Assembly: GCA_017608955.1 (NCBI GenBank)
Contig: JAFCEW010000024.1
Coordinates: 1 to 6,840 of the forward strand
Source: Candidatus Aenigmatarchaeota archaeon
Lineage (GTDB): Archaea; Aenigmatarchaeota; Aenigmatarchaeia; CG10238-14
Direction: 5' to 3'
DNA length: 6,840 nucleotides
The notes beneath the pieces are model-generated. The model worked only from the letters and a program-made list of their open reading frames with translations, made no database searches and was not told the origin of the DNA. The position numbers and the translations under genes are program-made. Below are positions 1 through 4,875 of this stretch, in pieces. How positions within the stretch are numbered: position 1 is the stretch's first letter; each line of letters begins with the position of its first letter.

Positions 1-314
1 CCAGAAACTCTTGCATTTATTTTTTTCATATTTTTGATAATTCTAAAATAAGCATCTCTTACTTGTTTTTCATTTCTTATATCTAAAACAACACCACCAA
101 CATCAGTCTTATGAACAACATCCGGAGAAATAATTTTCATTGCTAAAGGGTACCCATTTTTCTTGGCGAATTTTATTGCATCCTCTATTTTTTTTGTTGC
201 TATTCCTTTTACTAATGGTATCTTATAATGTTTCAAAATTTCTCTTGCTTCTTGTTCGTTTAGCATTTTTCTGTTTGATTTTTTAATTTTCTTAAATATT
301 TTTCTAGGATTCAT
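1..314 (-). CDS. ADP-forming acyl/acetyl-CoA synthetase, beta-type ATP-grasp subunit (3' end cut by window edge)
   Basis: Only the first 104 codons are present; the frame is still open at base 1. The translation has the typical opening of the beta subunit of archaeal ADP-forming acetyl-CoA synthetase: a short helix (LNEQEAREILKHYKIPLVKG), then GYPLAMKIISPDVVHKTDVGG, the start of the ATP-grasp fold in which the HKTDVGG segment is characteristic. These enzymes convert acyl-CoA, ADP and phosphate to acid, CoA and ATP, a substrate-level ATP source in the cytoplasm. The ATG at 314 gives a lysine-rich leader (MNPRKIFKKIKKSNRK); a second ATG 16 codons in (base 266) would begin nearer the usual family start, so the start is uncertain. 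It diverges from the DedA gene and shares a promoter region with it. A fused alpha-beta enzyme with beta first cannot be excluded. Confidence 0.82.
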   Translation of the reverse strand, partial: MNPRKIFKKIKKSNRKMLNEQEAREILKHYKIPLVKGIATKKIEDAIKFAKKNGYPLAMKIISPDVVHKTDVGGVVLDIRNEKQVRDAYFRIIKNMKKINARVS

Positions 315-343
315 ATTCTCAATTAAATTTTGTAAACATTTAA

Positions 344-353
344 TTTATATTTA
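344..353. promoter_or_regulatory. TATA-like box in the divergent region between the acyl-CoA synthetase and DedA genes
   Basis: TTTATATTTA matches the archaeal TATA consensus. Its centre lies 26 bases before the ATG at 374, which fits a leaderless DedA transcript. Read on the other strand it is TAAATATAAA, centred about 34 bases before the ATG at 314, which would leave a leader of only a few bases. No strong Shine-Dalgarno site precedes either ATG. Use in both directions is an inference. Confidence 0.5.
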
Positions 354-373
354 CCTATTGTTAATTTCTTATA

Positions 374-904
374 ATGCTAGAAAACATCATCACGCAACTT
401 ATTATTGATAAAGGAACATTTGGAATTATAATAGGCATGTTAATTAGCTCCAGTGTATTTCCACTACCATCAGAAGTTATTTTAGTTTCTGCTGGTCTTG
501 CTGGAATATCACCAATAAAAATGGCAATATGGGGTGGAGTTGGATCAACATTAGGTGCTATAATTGCATTTTATATCGGAAAACATTGGGGTAGAAAATT
601 TGTTGATAAAATAGGAAAATATGTTTTCGTAACCCAAGATAAATTAGAATTAGTAGATCATTGGTTTGATAGATTTGGAGATTCAACTACACTCATAGCA
701 AGAATTTTGCCAATAATTCCACATAAAATATTTTCTCTTGCTGCTGGATTTGGAAAAATGAATTTTAGAGATTTTGTAATTTTTACTCTTATAGGATCTA
801 TTCCAAGATGTTTTCTTTTGTCTTATTTTGGACAATCACTTCTAGCAATGAAAAATATATATACTATAATTGGAAGCTTAATTCTTGTATTTCTGTTACC
901 CTGA
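374..904 (+). CDS. DedA/VTT (SNARE-associated) family membrane protein, possibly continuing by +1 frameshift to 962
   Basis: Polytopic membrane protein of the DedA superfamily (VTT domain, PF09335), whose members act in lipid scrambling or flipping and proton-linked membrane homeostasis. The re-entrant-loop motif VFPLPSE is at residues 28-34, a glycine-patterned helix (GSTLGAIIAFYIGKHWG) at 58-74, and the second family block with R110 and the SLAAGFGKM segment at about 109-134. The zero-frame protein is 176 residues and stops at TGA 902-904 directly after the last hydrophobic helix (ILVFLLP), with no polar tail. Skipping one base of the preceding CCC opens a 20-codon continuation (PEFLLKQPKKLAEANKFYHS) ending in TAA at 960-962. 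This gives 195 residues, closer to family size and with a basic tail. Either a single-base insertion, a sequencing error or programmed +1 frameshifting could explain it. The ATG at 374 fits the TATA-like box 26 bases upstream. Confidence 0.88.
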   Translation: MLENIITQLIIDKGTFGIIIGMLISSSVFPLPSEVILVSAGLAGISPIKMAIWGGVGSTLGAIIAFYIGKHWGRKFVDKIGKYVFVTQDKLELVDHWFDRFGDSTTLIARILPIIPHKIFSLAAGFGKMNFRDFVIFTLIGSIPRCFLLSYFGQSLLAMKNIYTIIGSLILVFLLP

Positions 905-929
905 GTTTTTGTTGAAGCAACCAAAAAAA

Positions 930-1385
930 TTAGCAGAAGCTAATAAATTTTATCATTCCTAAAGAAGCTAAAGTTATAATACTTGCACTTATTAATACAC
1001 CAGCTACTATGGCAGGAAATGCTTTTCTCCATTGTATACCAGCCAACCATGCTAAAAGAGTTCCACTATAAACACCAGTCATTGGTAATGGAACACCAAC
1101 AAATAAAATCAAACCAATAAATCCATATTTTTCAATGTATGGTTCCCCTTTTCTTCTTACTCTATTGACAATTTTTTTAACAATTCTTATTTCAGAAAAG
1201 AATCTCTCATATAAAATTTTCAAACCAAAATATATTGGAAAAAATAAAAGACAATTTATTATTACAGATGATATAAAAACTAAAATAGGATTATATCCTA
1301 ATGCTATTCCGACTGGTATTGCTCCTCTAGATTCTATAAATGGTAGTCCATTAATGAGAAGATATAATCCAGTCTTTGGAATCAT
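930..1385 (-). CDS. COG2426 / PF06695 'small multidrug export' family membrane protein
   Basis: A 151-residue hydrophobic protein with both signature blocks of this family: LPFIESRGAIPVGIALG (residues 14-30) and GVPLPMTGVYSGTLLAWLAG (97-116), joined by two membrane segments and a basic cytoplasmic loop (about 60-85). Length agrees with the family. The 'multidrug export' name is historical and no transport substrate is firmly known. Modelling studies have grouped PF06695 with the DedA/VTT fold, so this protein and the convergent DedA gene are probably distant structural relatives. Its stop lies 25 bases from the zero-frame DedA stop, but the two genes would overlap by 33 bases if the DedA +1-frame tail is real. 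The ATG at 1385 has a TATA-like box about 26 bases upstream and no clear Shine-Dalgarno site, consistent with a leaderless message. Confidence 0.88.
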   Translation of the reverse strand: MIPKTGLYLLINGLPFIESRGAIPVGIALGYNPILVFISSVIINCLLFFPIYFGLKILYERFFSEIRIVKKIVNRVRRKGEPYIEKYGFIGLILFVGVPLPMTGVYSGTLLAWLAGIQWRKAFPAIVAGVLISASIITLASLGMIKFISFC

Positions 1386-1407
1386 ACTATAAAAATGACA
1401 TTATAAC

Positions 1408-1416
1408 TTTAAATTA
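1408..1416 (-). promoter_or_regulatory. TATA-like box for the COG2426 gene
   Basis: On the minus strand this reads TAATTTAAA, centred about 26-27 bases before the ATG at 1385, the spacing expected for leaderless archaeal transcription. It lies only 2 bases past the 3' end of the tRNA, so any BRE element would sit inside the tRNA gene. Read-through from the tRNA gene is the alternative. Confidence 0.4.
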
Positions 1417-1418
1417 TA

Positions 1419-1491
1419 TAGCCCGAGAAGGATTCGAACCTTCGCCACGAGGTCCAGAGCCTCGTATCCTTGACCACTAGACTATCGGGCT
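1419..1491 (-). tRNA. tRNA-Gln, anticodon CTG
   Basis: The minus strand folds into a full cloverleaf. The acceptor stem is AGCCCGA/TCGGGCT with A as discriminator. The D arm is GTCT/GGAT with one G-T pair and GG in the loop. The anticodon stem CGAGG/CCTCG encloses the seven-base loop CTCTGGA, giving anticodon CTG after U33. The variable loop is four bases (TGGC), and the T arm is GAAGG-TTCGAAT-CCTTC. There is no intron and CCA is not encoded, so the CCA-adding enzyme must complete it. The A1-U72 pair is usual for archaeal tRNA-Gln. A TTTATAAT stretch at 1501-1508 and another AT-rich element near 1516-1523 are candidate promoter boxes. Confidence 0.95.
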
Positions 1492-1524
1492 TTAAAAAGA
1501 ATTATAAAGTAAGAGAATAAAAGT

Positions 1525-1752
1525 TTATTGCAACTCTTTCATTCCATTTTGTGTTATCGCAAATGTAGATTCAGAAGCATATAATGGTGTTATATATTTC
1601 TGCTGAATTAATTTCTGTATAACAGAATCTAAAACAGTTTTAGGATTTTCAGGATTTTTTACATCATCCTTTATAAATTTAATTAATTCTGACTTTCTTA
1701 ATACCAAAGCTTCTCCGAATTTTTTTAGCACTTTTTTTTCTAACTGATTCAA
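1525..1752 (-). CDS. Small winged-helix DNA-binding-like protein, last gene of the DJ-1 operon
   Basis: This 75-residue protein has the outline of a winged helix. Helices occupy about 3-30 and 38-50 (TVLDSVIQKLIQQKYI), followed by a short wing and the ending FAITQNGMKEL, which resembles the wing and last helix of MarR/PadR-like regulators ('ITxxG'). It has no cysteine, so it is not itself an obvious thiol redox sensor. It begins with TTG at 1752, which overlaps the TGA stop of the preceding DJ-1 gene (TTGA), and no in-frame ATG lies upstream or nearby. This points to translational coupling with the DJ-1 gene. A role as regulator of its own operon is inferred from position only. A non-DNA-binding winged helix is the main alternative. 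Confidence 0.75.
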   Translation of the reverse strand: MNQLEKKVLKKFGEALVLRKSELIKFIKDDVKNPENPKTVLDSVIQKLIQQKYITPLYASESTFAITQNGMKELQ

Positions 1753-2285
1753 GCTACCACTAATTCTTCTTTGAGTTTTTTAGCAGCACTTGCACCTAAT
1801 TTCAATTCAACTATTTTAAGAGCAAATTCCATTGCAGTTCCTGGAGCTTGTGATGTTACTATATTATTATCAACAACAACTGGTCTATCTCTTGGATATG
1901 GTAATTTTCTTTCAAACCCTGGATATACAGTTGCTTTTCTGTTTTCTAGTATTCCAATTTGTGCGAGTATCAAAGGTGCACCACAAATTGCTGCTATCAT
2001 TTTATTTTGTCTATTAAAGTTTTTAAGTATTTCTGTAATTATACCTGATCTGGCCAAGTTTTGATAACCTGGAGATCCTCCTGGCAAAACAATTATATCA
2101 TAATCGTTTGGATTTATCTGATTGATTCTTTTATCAGTCATTACTCTGATTCCATGAGATCCTTCTATAACTGATCCAACAACTCCAATTGTATCTACAT
2201 GCATACCTGCTCTTCTTAGTACATCAACTACCGTTAATGCCTCAATTTCTTCAAATCCTTCTGCTAAAGGAATCATAACTTTCAT
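1749..2285 (-). CDS. DJ-1/PfpI superfamily protein (YajL/DJ-1-like), copy 2 of the tandem pair
   Basis: A 178-residue cytoplasmic protein of the DJ-1/ThiJ/PfpI superfamily, full length for the DJ-1/YajL branch. The opening MKVMIPLAEGFEEIEA carries E15, equivalent to the glutamate that tunes the reactive cysteine of DJ-1 (E18). The nucleophile-elbow segment IAAICGAP holds C101, the candidate reactive cysteine. Where human DJ-1 has His126 (THP) this protein has Tyr (VYP, about residue 121). Family members have been linked to glyoxal or protein-glycation handling, oxidative stress and chaperone activity; which applies here cannot be read from the sequence. It follows its paralogue by 21 bases and has a near-perfect Shine-Dalgarno site (AGGAGGTT). 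Its stop overlaps the start of the winged-helix gene, so the three form one operon. Confidence 0.92.
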   Translation of the reverse strand: MKVMIPLAEGFEEIEALTVVDVLRRAGMHVDTIGVVGSVIEGSHGIRVMTDKRINQINPNDYDIIVLPGGSPGYQNLARSGIITEILKNFNRQNKMIAAICGAPLILAQIGILENRKATVYPGFERKLPYPRDRPVVVDNNIVTSQAPGTAMEFALKIVELKLGASAAKKLKEELVVA

Positions 2286-2290
2286 TTTTC

Positions 2291-2298
2291 AACCTCCT
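2291..2298 (-). promoter_or_regulatory. Strong Shine-Dalgarno site for the second DJ-1-like gene
   Basis: The minus strand reads AGGAGGTT, with only a few A-rich bases before the ATG at 2285. It matches the 3' end of archaeal 16S rRNA and supports internal-operon translation initiation, unlike the leaderless starts nearby. Confidence 0.8.
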
Positions 2299-2306
2299 AT
2301 GTTTTA

Positions 2307-2822
2307 TTATTCTTTAAGTTTTTTAAGAATTTCCTTTGCAAAACCTAATGCTGAATCAGGACCATCAGCTGTTATTATATTACCATCAACTACTACATGT
2401 TTGTCAGTATAATGTGCATCTCCTTGTTTTAAAGCTGATATGGCAAAATCAGTCGGAAACACAGTTGACATTATTCCCTTTAGTATGCCAGCCTTAGCTA
2501 ATACAATTGGGGCCAAACAAATCGCAGCTATTAATTTATTTTGAGATGCAAAAGATTTTACTCGATTTACTACCTCAGGATATTTTAATAATTCCAAAGA
2601 TCCAGAACCACCTATTATAATAAGTGCATCATAATATTCAGTTACTATGTCACCAACAGTTTTGTTTGGACTTACTTTTAGACCATACATGCCAACACAT
2701 TCTTGTTTTGTTATAGATGCTATATCTATATCTATTTCAGATTCCTCAAGAACCGATTTTGTTATAGAAAATTCTTTGTCATTAAAATTTTGCTGTGCAA
2801 CTATAATAACTACTTTTGCCAT
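2307..2822 (-). CDS. DJ-1/PfpI superfamily protein, copy 1 of the tandem pair (first gene of operon)
   Basis: A 171-residue paralogue of the next gene. The shared core is NKLIAAICLAP here against NKMIAAICGAP there, then ILAKAGIL/ILAQIGIL-type helices and a VVVDGNIITADGP strand-turn. C102 is the candidate reactive cysteine and E17 (FNDKEF) the matching glutamate. The residue after the cysteine is Leu rather than the Gly/Ala/His usual in the superfamily, and the residue matching DJ-1 His126 is Phe (VFP), so its chemistry may differ. The N-terminal half (TKQECVGMYGLKVSPNKT) is divergent. An upstream ATG at 3032 keeps the frame open, but that 70-residue extension is antisense to the next gene and unlike the family; MAKVVII at 2822 is the natural start. 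It has a TATA-like box about 27-30 bases upstream and no leader. Confidence 0.9.
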   Translation of the reverse strand: MAKVVIIVAQQNFNDKEFSITKSVLEESEIDIDIASITKQECVGMYGLKVSPNKTVGDIVTEYYDALIIIGGSGSLELLKYPEVVNRVKSFASQNKLIAAICLAPIVLAKAGILKGIMSTVFPTDFAISALKQGDAHYTDKHVVVDGNIITADGPDSALGFAKEILKKLKE

Positions 2823-2828
2823 AATATC

Positions 2829-2840
2829 AAATATAAATTT
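2829..2840 (+). promoter_or_regulatory. TATA-like box for the plus-strand operon starting at 2872
   Basis: AAATATAAATTT, centred near 2834. Transcription starting about 26 bases downstream (around 2860) would give a leader of about 12 bases that just includes the Shine-Dalgarno site at 2862. Spacing is the main support. Confidence 0.45.
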
Positions 2841-2845
2841 ACTGT

Positions 2846-2858
2846 TTAATTTAATAAA
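2846..2858 (-). promoter_or_regulatory. TATA-like box for the DJ-1 operon
   Basis: On the minus strand the A/T element TTTATTAAATTAA is centred about 27-30 bases before the ATG at 2822, fitting a leaderless message. It lies just beyond the opposing promoter box at 2829-2840, so the two promoters face across each other within 49 bases. Confidence 0.4.
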
Positions 2859-2861
2859 TAT

Positions 2862-2868
2862 AGGTGAT
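2862..2868 (+). promoter_or_regulatory. Shine-Dalgarno site deciding the GTG start at 2872
   Basis: AGGTGAT is a seven-base match to the complement of the archaeal 16S rRNA 3' end (GGAGGTGATCC) and lies 3 bases before GTG 2872-2874. It is the main reason for choosing this GTG over longer open-frame starts further left. Confidence 0.75.
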
Positions 2869-2871
2869 TTT

Positions 2872-3300
2872 GTGATAGTAGGTTTTGGAATTGAAGATAT
2901 ACAAGCAAGTAGAATAAAAAAAATTCCTAAAGGAAGAATAAACATAAGCTCTTCTCCACATATAAAATCAGTAAAAGAAATCAAGCCACCATTTTCTGAT
3001 AAAAAAACATTAGAGATTATGTTTGAATTCATAACAAAATACGAACCTGATATTGGTGAAATTAAAATAAAAGGTGTTGTTATATATTCTGGAGATAAAA
3101 TAAAAGAACAACTAAAAAAATGGAAAAAAGAAAAAAAACTTATTAAAGAAACAGATGTAGAAATTAAAAATTTCTTATTCAGGAAATGTCTTAGTCTAGG
3201 AATTACAATTTCAGAAGAAATGCAACTTCCACCTCCTATAATGTTTCCTCATGTTGTTGCTAAAGAACAGAAAAAACCTGACTTAAGTTATATTGGTTGA
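2872..3300 (+). CDS. Conserved archaeal protein of unknown function, possibly SecB-like
   Basis: A 142-residue soluble protein starting at GTG with a good Shine-Dalgarno site. The N-terminal part looks strand-rich (FGIEDIQASR, RINISSSPHI, then LEIMFEFITKYEPDIGEIKIKG and VVIYSG at about 49-79). Then comes a Lys-rich helix (EQLKKWKKEKKL), a helix NFLFRKCLSLGITISEEM, and the ending LPPPIMFPHV. I recognise this pattern (YEPDI, WKKxKKL, LPPPxxxPxV) from a family of archaeal hypothetical proteins. The strand block, the late helices and the PP segment recall the SecB chaperone fold, where a similar 'L-P-P-hydrophobic' stretch ends the last helix. That relation is a guess from pattern, not an established assignment. 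It is the first gene of a four-gene operon and its stop lies 4 bases before the pth2 ATG. The frame is open upstream to 2647, but that part is antisense to the DJ-1 gene. Confidence 0.75.
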   Translation: MIVGFGIEDIQASRIKKIPKGRINISSSPHIKSVKEIKPPFSDKKTLEIMFEFITKYEPDIGEIKIKGVVIYSGDKIKEQLKKWKKEKKLIKETDVEIKNFLFRKCLSLGITISEEMQLPPPIMFPHVVAKEQKKPDLSYIG

Positions 3301-3304
3301 TTAT

Positions 3305-3649
3305 ATGTACAAACAAATGATAATAATAAGAAATGATCTAAATATGTTTGTTGGAAAAAAATGTGTTCAGTCTTGTCATGCTTGCTTAGGAGCGTACCAA
3401 AAATCACAAAAAACCATAACAAAAAAGTGGAGCGAAGAAGGTCAAAAAAAAGTTGTATTAGAAGTAAACTCAGAAAAAGAAATAATAAATTTATTTGAAT
3501 TAGCAAAAAGAGAAAAAATTGCTTGTTTTTTAGTTCAAGATGCTGGATTAACAGAATTAGAACCTGGAACTATAACTGCTTTAGGAATTGGACCAGATGA
3601 AGAAGAAAAAATAGATAAAATAACAAGAAACTTAAAGTTATTAAAATAA
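3305..3649 (+). CDS. pth2: Peptidyl-tRNA hydrolase, Pth2 type
   Basis: A 114-residue match to the whole archaeal/eukaryotic Pth2 family, which cleaves the ester bond of peptidyl-tRNAs released from stalled ribosomes and so recycles tRNA. The family signature is clear: KQMIIIRNDLNM at the start, K18, Q22 and H25 in the conserved first helix, W42 and GQKKVVLEVNSE (46-57), QDAGLTELEPGTITALGIGP (78-97) with D79 and T83, and the ending IDKITRNLKLL. Position 82 is Leu where the family usually has Arg or His (DAGR/H-T). Four cysteines occur, three of them clustered (C20, C24, C27) around the conserved helix. The ATG at 3305 gives the usual N-terminus; an in-frame TTG at 3293 would add four residues and overlap the preceding gene. 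Confidence 0.95.
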   Translation: MYKQMIIIRNDLNMFVGKKCVQSCHACLGAYQKSQKTITKKWSEEGQKKVVLEVNSEKEIINLFELAKREKIACFLVQDAGLTELEPGTITALGIGPDEEEKIDKITRNLKLLK

Positions 3650-3659
3650 AAATTATATC

Positions 3660-4874
3660 ATGTCATTTGGTTCAATAGGAATATATTTAGCATCATATTT
3701 TAGTTTATTTGTTGGAACATTTTTTCTATATACATTTTTTGAAAATAGAGCTAAAATGAAGGGACTAAAAATAAAAAAATTTCCAAAAATTTCAATTTTA
3801 ATTCCAGCATATAATGCAGAAAAATTTATTAAAAAAACGATAGAATGTGCATTAAATTGTGATTATCCGGAAAAAGAAATTATTGTTATAGATGATGGAT
3901 CAACAGATAGAACGTATCAAATAGTAAAAAAATTCAAAAACAAAGGAGTAAAAATATTCAAAAAAGAAAATGGGGGAAAAGCCTCTGCATTAAATTTTGG
4001 AATTGATAAATGCAATGGAAAATTAATAATGACACTAGATGCTGACAGTTTTCTTGAGAAAGATACAATAAGAAAAATGGTTGCTTATTTTAAGGATAGA
4101 AATGTTATGTCTGTTGTTCCTACATTGAAAGTATATAATCCAAAAACAATAATAGAACGGATGCAAGTCATAGAATATACAGTGACAAGTTTTATAAGAA
4201 AAATATTTACTTTTATGCATGGATTAAATGTCAATCCTTGCGCACCCATTTACAGAGCTGAATTTCTTAAAAAAAATAAATTTGATGAAGATAATTTAAC
4301 AGAAGATTTGGAAATGGGTTTGAGAGTACAATCAAAACATTATGATATCCAACATGCAATAGATGCGAATGTTTATACAATAGTTCCTAATAATCTAAAA
4401 TCATTAATGAAACAAAGAGTTAGATGGAATTATGGAACAATATGGAATCTGAAAAATAAATATGGATTTATGTTTAGTTTAAAATATGGTGATTTGGGAT
4501 TATTTATTTTGCCAACAACTTTAATATTTTTTGGACTTGCTGTTTTTTTATTAATTTATTATGTAGGAACATTATTATGGAATGTTATTTACAATATATA
4601 CTTTTTATCTTTAATTGGATTTGATATGAAATATACTTTATTTGGTGGAGGAACTACACAAATAATGAATTATCTTATTGATATGAAGATGTTTTTATTT
4701 TTGACTTTATTTGTTGTCGGAGGAACTATATGTTTATTGGCAAAAAGGACTTTAAATGAAAAGAGATTCAGATTTAGCTATTTTATTTATATTTCTTTGT
4801 ATAGTATATTTCTAGGAATATTTCCACTAATAGCTATATTATATATGATATTCAGAAAAAAACCAAAATGGTAA
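3660..4874 (+). CDS. Membrane-bound family 2 glycosyltransferase (processive/PgaC-like architecture)
   Basis: A 404-residue protein with one N-terminal membrane helix (about 7-27), a GT-A catalytic domain, and three C-terminal membrane helices (about 280-303, 345-362, 374-397). The complete GT2 set is visible: ISILIPAYNAE (44-54), DDGS (78-81) for nucleotide binding, DAD (127-129) for metal and sugar binding, the ED pair in LTEDLEMG (215-216) as the likely catalytic-base region, and QRVRW (252-256), the QxxRW motif of membrane-embedded synthases such as N-acetylglucosaminyl-, hyaluronan- and cellulose-type enzymes. It therefore probably transfers a nucleotide-activated sugar onto a lipid or a growing glycan at the inner membrane face; the sugar cannot be inferred. 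It starts 10 bases after pth2 and is followed after one base by the thioredoxin-like gene, so they are co-transcribed. Confidence 0.93.
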   Translation: MSFGSIGIYLASYFSLFVGTFFLYTFFENRAKMKGLKIKKFPKISILIPAYNAEKFIKKTIECALNCDYPEKEIIVIDDGSTDRTYQIVKKFKNKGVKIFKKENGGKASALNFGIDKCNGKLIMTLDADSFLEKDTIRKMVAYFKDRNVMSVVPTLKVYNPKTIIERMQVIEYTVTSFIRKIFTFMHGLNVNPCAPIYRAEFLKKNKFDEDNLTEDLEMGLRVQSKHYDIQHAIDANVYTIVPNNLKSLMKQRVRWNYGTIWNLKNKYGFMFSLKYGDLGLFILPTTLIFFGLAVFLLIYYVGTLLWNVIYNIYFLSLIGFDMKYTLFGGGTTQIMNYLIDMKMFLFLTLFVVGGTICLLAKRTLNEKRFRFSYFIYISLYSIFLGIFPLIAILYMIFRKKPKW

Positions 4875-4875
4875 T

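Noticed and set aside
1135..1392. Plus-strand open frame of 85 codons opposite the COG2426 gene
   Set aside because: It has no recognisable motif and is the complement of a well-supported membrane protein gene.
1771..2064. Plus-strand open frames opposite the second DJ-1-like gene (also 1832-2017)
   Set aside because: They mirror a clear DJ-1 family gene and show no family features of their own.
2647..2871. A longer N-terminus for the conserved archaeal protein, from ATG 2647
   Set aside because: It lies antisense over the DJ-1-like gene and encodes low-quality sequence; the GTG at 2872 has a seven-base Shine-Dalgarno match.
2823..3032. A 70-residue N-terminal extension of the first DJ-1-like protein from an upstream ATG at 3032
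   Set aside because: It is antisense to the conserved protein at 2872-3300 and has no DJ-1 similarity; MAKVVII at 2822 is the family-typical start with a promoter box at the right distance.
3288..3506. Minus-strand hydrophobic open frame opposite pth2
   Set aside because: Leu/Phe-rich translation is the expected complement of Lys/Glu-rich AT-rich coding sequence.
4035..4220. Minus-strand open frame inside the glycosyltransferase gene
   Set aside because: It is antisense to the catalytic domain and has no promoter or Shine-Dalgarno support.
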